NCBI RefSeq assembly: GCF_001083785.1
Contig: NZ_LAVL01000042.1
Span: 1 to 60,250 of the forward strand
Length of the DNA: 60,250 bases
Direction: 5' to 3'
Source: Nonomuraea sp. SBT364
GTDB lineage: Bacteria > Actinomycetota > Actinomycetes > Streptosporangiales > Streptosporangiaceae
The notes under the pieces are model-generated. The model searched no databases, was not told the origin of the DNA, and saw only the letters and a program-made list of their open reading frames with translations. The position numbers and the translations under genes are program-made. Shown here in pieces: positions 42,514-51,491 of this stretch; positions within the stretch are counted from its first letter, which is position 1; each line of letters starts with the position of its first letter.

Positions 42514-43128
42514 ATGACCGCAACGGAGACGATCCTCAAGGTCGCGACCGAGCTCTTCGCGGCCCACGGGTACGAGGGCGCGTCCACCCGGCGGATCGCC
42601 GAGGCGGCCGGGCTCAACATCGCCACCGTCAACTACCACGTGGGCGGCAAACGGGAGCTCTACCTGGCGGTGATGGAGCACGCGCATCTGGCCGAGCGGG
42701 AGGCGCTGGAGACGGCGCTGGCCGGCCTGCCCGGCGACGACCCGGTGGCCGCCATCCACGGGCTGATCGACGCCTACCTCGACTTCTGCGTGGAGCACCC
42801 CGAGGTGCCCGCGTTGTGGATGCACCGCTGGCTGTCCGACGCGGGCGACGTCAACGAGCTGGAGCGGCGCTACGTCCGGCCGCTGGTCGGCGCGGTGGCC
42901 TCGGCGCTGCGTCCCTCGGTCGAGTCGCGGATCATCGACCCCGGCCTCGACCTGGAGTACGCGCTGTGGTCGGTGGTCTGGTGCGTGCACGGGTTCGCCA
43001 AGGGCGGGGTGCTCGACGCCGACGGCCGCCGCCGGGGCGCGGGCGACCGGGAGGCGCTGCGCCGCTTCCGCGCCCACCTGCACCTGTCGCTGCACCGCAC
43101 GCTCGGCCTGCCGGGTGAGGCCCCGTGA
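42514..43128 (+). CDS. TetR-family regulator with C-terminal DUF1956-like domain
   Basis: A 204-aa regulator. The TetR HTH is at residues 5-50: ILKVATELFAAHGYEGASTRRIAEAAGLNIATVNYHVGGKRELYLAVME. The C-terminal ligand-binding half has MHRWLSDAGDVNELERRYVRPLVGAV, and recalls the CecR/YbiH group. Its stop overlaps the MFS start (GTGA), so it is in an operon with the MFS and PLP genes and probably controls them through the palindrome upstream. The inducer may be the substrate of the transporter or lyase. Confidence 0.9.
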   Translation: MTATETILKVATELFAAHGYEGASTRRIAEAAGLNIATVNYHVGGKRELYLAVMEHAHLAEREALETALAGLPGDDPVAAIHGLIDAYLDFCVEHPEVPALWMHRWLSDAGDVNELERRYVRPLVGAVASALRPSVESRIIDPGLDLEYALWSVVWCVHGFAKGGVLDADGRRRGAGDREALRRFRAHLHLSLHRTLGLPGEAP

Positions 43129-44447
43129 CGACGGCCGAACGGCTCGGGCGGGGGCGGCTGCTCGGCTACGGCGCGGGCTCGGTCGGCACCGGCGTCTTCT
43201 CCGCCGTGCCGGGGCTCCTGCTGCTCTACTACCTGACCGACATGCTGGGCGTGCCCGCCGCCGTGGCGGGGGCGGTGCTGGTGACGCCGAAGATCTGGGA
43301 CGTGCTGCTCAACCCGCTGGTCGGCGCGGCCAGCGACCGCGAGGCCGTGCGGACCGGGCGGCGGACCCGGCTGCTGCTGGTGGGCTCGGCGGCGCTGCCG
43401 GTGACGTTCGCGCTGATGTTCGCGGTGCCCGGCGACGCGCCGGGGTGGCTGTGGGCGGGCGGCGCGTTCCTGCTGGCGGCCTCCGCGTTCGCGTGCTTCC
43501 AGGTGCCGTACGTGGCGCTGCCCGCCGAGATGTCGGCCTCTCCCGCAGAGCGGACCCGGATCATGTCCTGGCGGGTGGTCTGCCTGACCGTCGGCATCCT
43601 GGTGGCGGGCGGGCTGGCCCCCGCCGTGGTCGACCTGGCCGGCGGCGGCCGGCCCGGCTACGCGGTCATGGGCGTCACCGTGGGCGCGGTGATGGCGCTC
43701 GCGCTGGTCACCGCGACGCTGTCGACCCGCTGGGTGGAGTCGCGGCCCGGCCCGCGGCCGCTCGGCGTGGTGGCCGCCTTCCGGCTGGCGCGCGGCAACG
43801 CGCCCTTCTTCGCGCTCCTGGCCGCGTTCGTCATCCAGGCGCTCGGCGTGGCCGTGATGCTCGCCGGCGCGCCGTACGTCGCCTCCTACCGGCTGGGCGA
43901 CTACGGGCTGACGACGGTGCTGTTCGTCTGCCTGGTCGCGCCCAGCATGGCGGCGGTGCCGGTGTGGGCCCGGCTGGCGCACCGGCACGGCTCGGTGCGC
44001 TGCTACCTGGTGGCCACGGTCGGCTTCGGGCTGGTGGCGCTCGGGCTGGTGCCCGCCGTCCAGGCCCGCTCGCTCGTCGCGACGCTGGCGCTGGTCGCGG
44101 CCGGCGGCGTCTGCTACGCCGCGCTGCAGCTCCTGCCGCTGGCCATGCTGCCCGACACCGTGCACGCCGACAGCGCCCGTACGGGCCACGCGCAGGCCGG
44201 CGCGTTCACCGGGCTGTGGACGGCGGGTGAGACCGCCGGGCTGGCGCTCGGCCCCGGGCTGTTCGCGCTCGTGCTGACGCTGTCGGGGTTCGCCTCCGCT
44301 CCGGCCGAGGCGCCCGTCGCCCAGGAACCGGCCGCGCTGACCGGGCTGCTGCTCGGCTTCACCGCGCTGCCCGCCGTGCTCATGATGCTCAGCCTGCCGT
44401 TCATCGCCCGCTACGGGCGGCTCGCCCGACCCAAGGAGATGCTGTGA
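43125..44447 (+). CDS. GPH/MFS-family transporter
   Basis: A 440-aa 12-helix membrane protein of the glycoside-pentoside-hexuronide branch of MFS. The N-terminus LLGYGAGSVGTGVFSAVPGLLLLYYLTDMLGVPA and the loop DVLLNPLVGAASDR are characteristic. It also has GRRTRLLLVGSAALPVTFALMF and SWRVVCLTVGILVAGGLAPAVV. GPH members use cation symport for sugars, but several actinomycete ones lie with lipid or secondary-metabolism genes. Here it lies between a TetR gene and a PLP lyase gene and may carry the lyase substrate or product. GTG start overlaps the TetR stop. Confidence 0.9.
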   Translation: MTTAERLGRGRLLGYGAGSVGTGVFSAVPGLLLLYYLTDMLGVPAAVAGAVLVTPKIWDVLLNPLVGAASDREAVRTGRRTRLLLVGSAALPVTFALMFAVPGDAPGWLWAGGAFLLAASAFACFQVPYVALPAEMSASPAERTRIMSWRVVCLTVGILVAGGLAPAVVDLAGGGRPGYAVMGVTVGAVMALALVTATLSTRWVESRPGPRPLGVVAAFRLARGNAPFFALLAAFVIQALGVAVMLAGAPYVASYRLGDYGLTTVLFVCLVAPSMAAVPVWARLAHRHGSVRCYLVATVGFGLVALGLVPAVQARSLVATLALVAAGGVCYAALQLLPLAMLPDTVHADSARTGHAQAGAFTGLWTAGETAGLALGPGLFALVLTLSGFASAPAEAPVAQEPAALTGLLLGFTALPAVLMMLSLPFIARYGRLARPKEML

Positions 44448-45862
44448 ACCTGCCCGCTGCCGGGCGCACGCCCGAGGACCTGCTGGCCGAACTGGCCACG
44501 CTCAGGGAGCACGACCTGCCGGTGCGCGGCGGCCAGGTGACGTCGTACGTGTACGACACCGGGCGGCCCGAGGTGCACGAGGCGGCGGCGCGAGGCTACG
44601 TCGAGATGCTGGAGGTCAACAGCCTCGACCCGACGGCCTTCCCGAGCATCGTGGAGATGGAGAAGCAGGTCGTGGGCGCGGTCGCGGACCTGCTCGGCGG
44701 CGGCCACGGCATCTTCACCAGCGGCGGCACCGAGTCGATCATGCTGGCGGTGAAGGCCGCCCGCGACGCCGCCGGGCGGGAGCGGCCCAACCTGGTGGTG
44801 CCCGTCACCGCGCACCCCGCCTTCCACAAGGCGGCCCACTACCTGGGGCTGGAGGTCCGGCCGGTGCCGGTGAACCTCGACACGTACAAGGTGCCCGTCC
44901 GGGCGGTGGCGGACGCCCTCGACGCGGACACCGTGCTGGTCGTCGTGTCGGCGCCGTCCTATCCGCAGGGGGTGATCGACCCGGTGGAGGAGGTCGCCGC
45001 CGTCGCGGCCGCCGCCGGGGTGCGCTGCCACGTGGACGCGTGCGTGGGCGGCTGGCTGCTGCCCTGGCTGCGGGAGGCGGGGGCGGACGTGCCGCCGTTC
45101 GACCTGACGGTGCCGGGCGTGACGTCGATATCGTGCGACCTGCACAAGTTCGGGTACGCGCCGAAGGGGGCGTCGGTGGTGCTGTTCGCCGACCCGGCGC
45201 TGCGCCGCAAGGCGTACTTCGCGTCGGCCGCCTGGCCCGGCTACACGATCATCAACGCCACCGTGCAGAGCTCGCGCACGGCCGGCCCGCTCGGCGGCGC
45301 GTGGGCCACCCTTCAGGCGATCGGCCGGGAGGGCTACCTGGAGCTGGGCCGGGCCACGCTGGAGGCGGCGGCCCGGCTGCGCAAGGGGCTGGCCGGGATC
45401 GACGGGCTGCGGGTGCTGGGCGAGCCGGAGTCCACGCTGGTGGCCTTTGCCGGCGACGGCGTGGACGTGTTCGTCCTGGCCGACGAGGCGCGGGCGCGCG
45501 GCTGGTTCCTGCAGCCGCAGCTCTCCTACGCGGGCATCCCGGCCAACCTGCACATCACGGTCACCGGCGTGACGCTCGCCGGGGTGGACGCCATGCTGGA
45601 GGTGATCGCCGAGTCGGCCGCGGCCGCCCGCCGCCTGGGCCCGGCCGCCCTGCCCGACGGGCTGGTCGACCTGATCGCCGGCCTCGACCTGGACGCCCTG
45701 GACGACGCCACCTTCGCCGAGCTGGCCGCCTCCGTCGGCGTCGACCTGCGGCCCGGCGCCGGGCAGCCGCGCATGGCCGTGGTCAACACCGTCCTGGACG
45801 CCCTCCCTGCGCCCGTCCGGGAGGCCGTCCTGGTCCGCTTCCTGTCGGTGATCTACAGCTGA
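44444..45862 (+). CDS. PLP-dependent lyase/decarboxylase resembling sphingosine-1-phosphate lyase
   Basis: A 472-aa fold-type I PLP enzyme of the group II decarboxylase superfamily. The closest motif pattern is S1P lyase: IFTSGGTESIMLAVKAARD (about 90-109), AHPAFHKAAHYLG, ADTVLVVVSAPSYPQGVIDP, HVDACVGGW (D198) and SCDLHKFGYAPKGASVV with the Schiff-base Lys235. S1P lyases cleave phosphorylated sphingoid bases to a fatty aldehyde and phosphoethanolamine; related proteins decarboxylate amino acids. GTG follows AAGGAG and overlaps the MFS stop. Co-operonic with TetR and MFS, so the three may handle one amino-lipid or amine. The substrate is not proven. Confidence 0.85.
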   Translation: MNLPAAGRTPEDLLAELATLREHDLPVRGGQVTSYVYDTGRPEVHEAAARGYVEMLEVNSLDPTAFPSIVEMEKQVVGAVADLLGGGHGIFTSGGTESIMLAVKAARDAAGRERPNLVVPVTAHPAFHKAAHYLGLEVRPVPVNLDTYKVPVRAVADALDADTVLVVVSAPSYPQGVIDPVEEVAAVAAAAGVRCHVDACVGGWLLPWLREAGADVPPFDLTVPGVTSISCDLHKFGYAPKGASVVLFADPALRRKAYFASAAWPGYTIINATVQSSRTAGPLGGAWATLQAIGREGYLELGRATLEAAARLRKGLAGIDGLRVLGEPESTLVAFAGDGVDVFVLADEARARGWFLQPQLSYAGIPANLHITVTGVTLAGVDAMLEVIAESAAAARRLGPAALPDGLVDLIAGLDLDALDDATFAELAASVGVDLRPGAGQPRMAVVNTVLDALPAPVREAVLVRFLSVIYS

Positions 45863-45945
45863 GGCCCTGCCCGCACCCGCACTAGCATGCTCAACGACGA
45901 AACCGGATCTACCCGGGTGACTTACCACCTGCGAGGAGTGGCGGG

Positions 45946-46404
45946 ATGTTCGAGAAGTTCACCGGACGAGCGCGGCGTGTCCTCACCCTGTCCCAGGAGG
46001 AGGCCAGGATGCTCAACCACGACTCCATCGGCGGCGAGCACCTTCTCCTCGGCCTGATCCGTGAGGACGAGGGCGTGGGGGCCCATGTACTCAAGGGCCT
46101 GGGCCTCACCCTTGAGGATGTGCGCCGCCAGGTCGAGGAGAGCAGGGGCCGGGGCCAGGCGCCTACGCCGGGCTACCTGCCGTTCACCGCGTCGGCCAAC
46201 CAGGTCCTCCAGACGGCGCACCAGGAGTCCGTGCAGCGCGGCCTCGACCATGTCGGCACCGAGCACCTCCTGCTCGGCCTCGTCCGCGACGGTGCGAACG
46301 CGGGGGCCCAGGCGCTGGTCAAGCTCGGAGCCGACCTCGAACGAGTCGGGCGCACCGTGAACGAGCTCGTCCAGCGGGAGGCCGCCGGGCCGTCAGCGTC
46401 GTAG
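45946..46404 (+). CDS. Stand-alone Clp N-terminal-domain protein
   Basis: A 152-aa protein consisting of two ClpN repeats (FTGRARRVLTLSQEEARMLNHDSIGGEHLLLGLIRE and FTASANQVLQTAHQESVQRGLDHVGTEHLLLGLVRD), closely like the N-terminal domain of ClpC but without any ATPase domain. ClpN domains bind substrates or adaptors, and also phosphoarginine in ClpC. Such stand-alone proteins are common in actinomycetes and may bind adaptors or stressed proteins, or antagonise ClpC. GAGGAG precedes the ATG. Its end overlaps the convergent GH2 gene by 12 bp. Confidence 0.92.
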   Translation: MFEKFTGRARRVLTLSQEEARMLNHDSIGGEHLLLGLIREDEGVGAHVLKGLGLTLEDVRRQVEESRGRGQAPTPGYLPFTASANQVLQTAHQESVQRGLDHVGTEHLLLGLVRDGANAGAQALVKLGADLERVGRTVNELVQREAAGPSAS

Positions 46405-48783
46405 CGCCGTGGCGTGTTCGTTGACGCAGCGCAGGACCGGGGGCGAGGTCAGCGCCTCCGTGTCCAGGGACTCGGTCGTGGTCACGTGGAACGTCGCCGT
46501 CTCGCCCGGCAGGAGGGTGACGAGCAGGTCGTCCACCGACGCGGCCGGGTCGAGGCGGTCGGGGAAGAGCGCCAGGTCACGCAGGACCGTGCGGGCGGTG
46601 ACGGTGACCCGATAGCCGCCCTCCACCCGCTCGGCGCTCGCGTCGTAGGCCGCCGGGGGGAAGGCCACGGCCGGGTCCTCGGCGAAGAAGGCGACCGTGC
46701 GCCGGTCGCCGAGTGAGACCGTGAGCAGCTCGCCCGACGGGTCTTCCGGGGTCACGAGGGCCGCCGGCAGGGCCGGCCGGGCGACCGAGCGCGGTGCGAC
46801 CTCCACCTGGACGGCCTCCTTGGCCAGCGGTTCGCCGCCGAGGGTCCGGCGCACCAGCAGCAGCTCGCCGCGCCACGCCGTGTCGGCGTCGTTGACCACC
46901 GCCACCTCGTCCCCCTGCACGCTGAGCAGCCGGTCGGCGTAGACGCGGCGGAGCGCGTACCAGAGTGGCTTGCGGCGGCCGTCGCCGTCGACGGCGGCCC
47001 ACGAGGTGACGGGCCAGCAGTCGTTGAGCTGCCACACGATCGTGCCCATGCAGTGCGGCGCGAGCGAGCGGAAGCGCTCGATGCCGAACGTCATGGCCCT
47101 GGCCTGGTTGAGCTGGGTCAGGTAGTGCCAGTCGTCGAACGAGCCGGGCCGGGGCAGATGGTCGCCGAGGCCGCGCAGCAGCTTGGCGTTGCCGTCGTCG
47201 GCCTTCTGGTGGTGCAGCACCAGCGGCGCGTCGGCGGCCAGCTCGCCGGAGACGGCGCGGCGCAGCGTCGCGTACGCGGGCGGGCCCTGGAAGCCGAACT
47301 CGGCGACGAAACGCGGCGTGTAGGCGGCGTAGCGGGTGTAGTCCTCGCGGTTCCACACGTCCCAGATGTGGATGGTGCCGCTCGACGGGTCCAGCGGGTG
47401 CCGGGCCGGATCGGCCGAGAACGGGCTGCCGGGGATGTACGGGCGCGCCGGGTCGAGCTCGGCCACGATCGACGGCAGCAGGTCGTGGTAGAAGCCGCCG
47501 CCCCAGCTCCGGCCCTCCAGCGGCTCCTGCCAGGACCAGTCGGCGAACCCTTCCAGGTTCTCGTTGTTGCCGCACCACAGCATGAGACTCGGGTGCGGGG
47601 CGAGGCGGACGACCTGTTCGCGGGCCTCGGCCGCCACCTCGGAGCGGAACGGCTCCTCCTCCGGGTAACTGGCGCAGGCGAACGGGAAGTCCTGCCACAC
47701 CATCAGCCCGAGCTCGCCGGCCAGGTCGTAGAAGTCCTCGCTCTCGTACAGCCCGCCGCCCCACACCCGCAACAGGTTGACGCCGGCGTCCACGGCCTGG
47801 CCGAACCGCCCGGCCAGGCGCTCGCGGGTGACGCGGGACGGGAAGCAGTCGTCGGGGATCCAGTTGACCCCCCGGACGAACACCGGCTCACCGTTGACCG
47901 TCAGCCGGAACGCGTCCCGCTCCAGCTCGACCGTCCGGAAGCCGATCTTCCGCTGCCAGCGGGCGTCCCCGAGGCGCACGGTCAGCTCGTACCGGTTCGG
48001 CTCCCCGTACCCGCGAGGCCACCACAGCAGCGGCTCGGGCACGGACAGGGAGACGACGGCGGTGCGCTGCCCGGTGGCGAGCGGCACCTCCACGCTGACG
48101 CCCGCCACGTCGGCGGCGAGCGTGAGCGGCGCCTCGGTGGCGCGCTCGACGCGGACGCGCACGTCCACCACGCCCGCCGGGCCGTCCATCCGGACCTGCG
48201 GGCGGACCTCGGCCAGCCGGGCGCCGCTCCAGCTCTCCAGCCCGATCGGCCGCCAGATGCCGGCCGTGACCAGCGCGGGCCCCCAGTCCCAGCCGAAGTT
48301 GCAGGCCATCTTGCGGACGAACGGGTACGGCGCCGCGTACGCGCCCGGCCGGAAGCCGAGCCGTTCCTTGTGCGCCTCGGCGTACGCGACGGCCGAGTCG
48401 AAGGTCACGGTGAGCGTGTTGGCGCCCTCGCGCAGCAGGTGACGCACCGGGAAGCGGTAGGAGCGGTGCTGATTGGCGGTGCTGCCGACGACCACGCCGT
48501 TGAGCGTGACGGTCGCCACCGTGTCCAGGCCGTCGCACACCAGGTCGGTGCGCTCGTGCTCGTCGCCCGACCAGGTGAACGTGGTCGTGTACGCCCAGCC
48601 GGCGTCGCCGATCCAGCTCAGCCGGTTCTCGTTGTCGTCCAGGTACGGGTCGTCGATGAGGCCGGCGGCCAGCAGGTCGGTGTGCACGCAGCCGGGCACG
48701 CTCGCGGGCACGTCCTTCACCCCGACGTCCTGCGAGACAGCCGAAACGGTCCAGCCGTCGTGCAACGGTCGGTACGAGCTCAA
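46393..48783 (-). CDS. GH2 beta-mannosidase
   Basis: A 796-aa GH2 enzyme of the beta-mannosidase branch, releasing mannose from the ends of beta-mannosides. I choose the TTG start at 48783, which has AAGGAG 6 nt upstream, inside the end of the ATPase gene; a longer GTG frame lacks support. The jelly-roll and Ig-like domains precede the TIM barrel. The family segment CNFGWDWGPALVTAGIWRPI marks beta-mannosidases. Catalytic residues are in WCGNNENLEG (acid/base Glu) and VAEFGFQGPP (nucleophile Glu); VWQLNDCWPVTSWAAVD follows. No signal peptide, so it cuts imported mannobiose-like sugars. Last gene of the ABC operon. Confidence 0.93.
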   Translation of the reverse strand: MSSYRPLHDGWTVSAVSQDVGVKDVPASVPGCVHTDLLAAGLIDDPYLDDNENRLSWIGDAGWAYTTTFTWSGDEHERTDLVCDGLDTVATVTLNGVVVGSTANQHRSYRFPVRHLLREGANTLTVTFDSAVAYAEAHKERLGFRPGAYAAPYPFVRKMACNFGWDWGPALVTAGIWRPIGLESWSGARLAEVRPQVRMDGPAGVVDVRVRVERATEAPLTLAADVAGVSVEVPLATGQRTAVVSLSVPEPLLWWPRGYGEPNRYELTVRLGDARWQRKIGFRTVELERDAFRLTVNGEPVFVRGVNWIPDDCFPSRVTRERLAGRFGQAVDAGVNLLRVWGGGLYESEDFYDLAGELGLMVWQDFPFACASYPEEEPFRSEVAAEAREQVVRLAPHPSLMLWCGNNENLEGFADWSWQEPLEGRSWGGGFYHDLLPSIVAELDPARPYIPGSPFSADPARHPLDPSSGTIHIWDVWNREDYTRYAAYTPRFVAEFGFQGPPAYATLRRAVSGELAADAPLVLHHQKADDGNAKLLRGLGDHLPRPGSFDDWHYLTQLNQARAMTFGIERFRSLAPHCMGTIVWQLNDCWPVTSWAAVDGDGRRKPLWYALRRVYADRLLSVQGDEVAVVNDADTAWRGELLLVRRTLGGEPLAKEAVQVEVAPRSVARPALPAALVTPEDPSGELLTVSLGDRRTVAFFAEDPAVAFPPAAYDASAERVEGGYRVTVTARTVLRDLALFPDRLDPAASVDDLLVTLLPGETATFHVTTTESLDTEALTSPPVLRCVNEHATALRR

Positions 48784-48793
48784 GTAGATCTCC

Positions 48794-49669
48794 TTAGCAG
48801 TTGCTGAGCTGGGCACATGCCACGAAGTGCCCGGGGTCGGCCTCCAGCAGCCCGCCGGTGCCGCCGCGCTCGTGGTAGAGGCACGAGCCGACCGGCGCGG
48901 CCTCCTCCCACGGGGCGTGCAGCCGGGGGACGGCCGACAGGAGTTGCCTGGTGTAGGGGTGCAGCGGGTCGTCGAAGACCTTGGCCGTCACGCCCATCTC
49001 CACCACCGTGCCGTGCCGCAGCACGACCGTCCGCTCGGCCAGGTAGTGCCCGAGCGACAGGTCGTGCGTCACGTACAGCACGCCGAGACCGCGGGCCTTG
49101 AGCTCGGCCAGCAGGTTGAGCACGTCGATGCGGGTGGAGGCGTCGAGCATGCTGGTGATCTCGTCGGCGATCAGCAGCTTGAGGTCGAGCAGCAGCGCCC
49201 GCGCGATGAGCAGCCGCTGCAACTGGCCGCCGCTGAGCTGGTGCGGGAACTTGCCGAGCACCTCGTCCGGGTTGAGCCGGACGTCCCGGATGGCCGAGCG
49301 GACCCGTTCCGTCCACTCCGCCGCGGGGACCGCCGGGTAGTAGCTCTCCTTGATCAGCTGGAACACCCGGTCGGCCTTGAAGACCGGGTTGTAGCAGCTG
49401 AACGGGTCCTGGAAGACGCCCTGGACCGACCGGTAGTACTCCTTGCCCGGTTTGACCGCGACGCCGTCCACGGTGATCGACCCGCTGGTGATCGGGACCA
49501 GGCCCAGGATCATCTTGCCGAGCGTGCTCTTGCCGCTGCCGCTCTCGCCGATGAGCGAGACGACCTCGCCGGGCCGCACGTCGAAGCTCACCGCGTCCAC
49601 GGCGGTCATGGTCTTGCCGCCGAAGGTGCCGACCTTGTACACCTTCGTGACGTTGTCGACTTTCAGCAT
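48794..49669 (-). CDS. Oligopeptide/oligosaccharide ABC ATPase (DppF/OppF-like)
   Basis: A 291-aa ATPase with Walker A GESGSGKST, a Q-loop with VQGVFQDPFSCYNPVF, the signature LSGGQLQRLLIARALLL, Walker B LLIADEITSMLD (DE with the usual P replaced by I) and the H-loop THDLS. The C-terminal HPYTRQLLSAVPR and Cys-containing tail are typical of the DppD/F type. ATG at 49669 overlaps the stop of the other ATPase (TGATG). With the two permeases and the SBP it forms a Dpp/Opp-type importer. Known members of this type also import cello- and manno-oligosaccharides, which fits the beta-mannosidase and CebR-like box. Confidence 0.93.
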   Translation of the reverse strand: MLKVDNVTKVYKVGTFGGKTMTAVDAVSFDVRPGEVVSLIGESGSGKSTLGKMILGLVPITSGSITVDGVAVKPGKEYYRSVQGVFQDPFSCYNPVFKADRVFQLIKESYYPAVPAAEWTERVRSAIRDVRLNPDEVLGKFPHQLSGGQLQRLLIARALLLDLKLLIADEITSMLDASTRIDVLNLLAELKARGLGVLYVTHDLSLGHYLAERTVVLRHGTVVEMGVTAKVFDDPLHPYTRQLLSAVPRLHAPWEEAAPVGSCLYHERGGTGGLLEADPGHFVACAQLSNC

Positions 49670-50610
49670 CAGGCCTTCCAGCACGCGACGAAGTGATTGG
49701 GCTCGATCTCGACCGGCGGCGGGTCCTCGGCGCACTCCTCGCCCGCCATCGGGCACCGGTCGCGGAACCGGCAGCCCCTGGGCGGGTCGAGCAGCGACGG
49801 CGGGCTGCCCGGGATGCCCTTCAGCATGCGGTCCTGGTGCCGCACGCCGATCTCGGGCAGCGAGTTGATCAGCAGGCGGGTGTACGGGTGCCGCGGGGCC
49901 TTGGTGAGCTTGTTTGACGGCGCCTTCTCGGCCAGCCTGCCCGCGTACATCACCATGATCGTGTCGGCGATGTGCGAGGTCAGCGCCAGATCGTGAGTGA
50001 TGAAGATCATGCTCTTGACGTAGCCGCTCTCCCGGAAGCCGAGCAGCGCCTTGGCCACCGCCTGCTGGGTCGACACGTCCAGCGCCGAGGTGATCTCGTC
50101 GGCGATCAGCAGCGACGGGTCGAGCAGCGTGGAGATGACCATCACCATGCGCTGCTTCATGCCGCCGGACAGCTCGATCGGATAGCGGTTGAGCACCTCG
50201 CGCGGCAGGCCCACCAGGTCGAGCCGGCTCTCCAGCTCCTTGACGTCGAGCGGGACCCCGCGCGAGCGCAGCAGCTCGGCGACCATCCTGCCGATCCTGC
50301 GGGTCGGGTTCATGGCGCTCATCGAGTACTGCGGGATGAGCGACACCTCGTGGAAGCGGAAGGCGATCATCGCCTTGTCGTCCCCGATGGGCAGGTCGCG
50401 CCCGTCGAGCTCGACGGTGCCGCCCGCGTGGCGCATCCGGCCGTCCATCCGGATCAGGCTCTTGCCCAGCGTGGTCTTGCCGCAGCCGGACTCGCCCGCC
50501 AGGCCCAGGATCTCGCCGTCCGCCATCGTGAAGGAGACGCCGTCGAGCGCCTTCACCTCGCCCCTGAGCGTGCGGTAGTGCACCCTCAGGTCATTGACCC
50601 GCAGACTCAT
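49669..50610 (-). CDS. Oligopeptide/oligosaccharide ABC ATPase (DppD/OppD-like)
   Basis: A 313-aa ATPase: Walker A GESGCGKTT, the Q-loop region VSLIPQYSMSAMNPTRRIG, signature LSGGMKQRMVMVIS, Walker B LLIADEITSALD and H-loop THDLA. The C-terminal region HPYTRLLINSLPEIG and RGCRFRDRCPMAGEEC contains the cysteine cluster that binds a 4Fe-4S cluster in some DppD-type ATPases. Its ATG overlaps the permease stop. It forms a heterodimer with the DppF-like ATPase. Confidence 0.93.
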   Translation of the reverse strand: MSLRVNDLRVHYRTLRGEVKALDGVSFTMADGEILGLAGESGCGKTTLGKSLIRMDGRMRHAGGTVELDGRDLPIGDDKAMIAFRFHEVSLIPQYSMSAMNPTRRIGRMVAELLRSRGVPLDVKELESRLDLVGLPREVLNRYPIELSGGMKQRMVMVISTLLDPSLLIADEITSALDVSTQQAVAKALLGFRESGYVKSMIFITHDLALTSHIADTIMVMYAGRLAEKAPSNKLTKAPRHPYTRLLINSLPEIGVRHQDRMLKGIPGSPPSLLDPPRGCRFRDRCPMAGEECAEDPPPVEIEPNHFVACWKA

Positions 50611-51491
50611 GTCTCCCTCAGTTTCGGGTTGAAGACCTCGTCAAGGCCCACGTTGGCCACGTACAGGGCGCCCACGACGGCCGTGATGGCCGCGCCCGGC
50701 GGGACGAACCACCACCACAGGCCGAGCTGGAGCGCGCTCCACTGGGTGGCGTTCTGCAGCATCAGGCCGAGCGAGACGCCTTCCGTCGGGCCGAGGCCGA
50801 TGAAGTCGAGCGAGGCCGCGATCAGGATCGAGCCGCCGAACAGCAGGATGAAGGTCATGAACAGGTAGGAGCTCATGTTCGGCGCGATCTCCCGGGTGAT
50901 GATCCTCCGGGTGCTCACGCCGCTCAGCCTGGCCAGGTCCACGAAGTCGCGGCTGCGCAGCGAGAACGTCTGCGCCCGGATCGCCCGCGCCGCCCACGGC
51001 CAGGAGGTCAGGCCGATGAACAGCGCCTGCAGGCCCACGCTCCGGATGCCCAGGTAGGCGTTGATGATGAGCAGCACGGCCAGCGTCGGGATGACGAGCA
51101 CGACGTTCGTGAGCATGTTGAGGATCTCGTCCACCAGGCCGCCCCGGTAGCCCGCGACGAACCCGATCGCCATCGCGATCACGGCCGCGATCCCGCCGCC
51201 CATCGCCCCGGCCAGGAACGTCGTGCGCAGCCCGTACACGAACTGGGTGAACACGTCCTGGCCGAACGTGGTGGTGCCGAACCAGTGCTCGCCCGAGGGC
51301 GGCAGCATGGGCCCGGCCACGTACTCGTTGGGCGACTCGCCGCCCAGCAGCAGCGGCCCGAGCAGCCCGGTGAGCAGCAGCACCAGCACGATCCCGAAGC
51401 CGATGAGCAGCTTGGTGTTGCGCACCGCGAAGTACAGCGCCTCGCGGCGCACCACCCGCTCTTCCGCGGGGAGGGTCGTGGTCGTGGTCAT
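50607..51491 (-). CDS. ABC permease (DppC/OppC-like)
   Basis: A 294-aa permease of the Dpp/Opp type. The N-terminal OppC-N helix is followed by core helices and the EAA-like loop RSRDFVDLARLSGVSTRRIITREIAPN. GEHWFGTTTFGQDVFTQFVYGLRTTF is a characteristic family motif. Its ATG overlaps the DppB-like stop region and its stop overlaps the ATPase start, so all are coupled. Confidence 0.93.
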   Translation of the reverse strand: MTTTTTLPAEERVVRREALYFAVRNTKLLIGFGIVLVLLLTGLLGPLLLGGESPNEYVAGPMLPPSGEHWFGTTTFGQDVFTQFVYGLRTTFLAGAMGGGIAAVIAMAIGFVAGYRGGLVDEILNMLTNVVLVIPTLAVLLIINAYLGIRSVGLQALFIGLTSWPWAARAIRAQTFSLRSRDFVDLARLSGVSTRRIITREIAPNMSSYLFMTFILLFGGSILIAASLDFIGLGPTEGVSLGLMLQNATQWSALQLGLWWWFVPPGAAITAVVGALYVANVGLDEVFNPKLRET

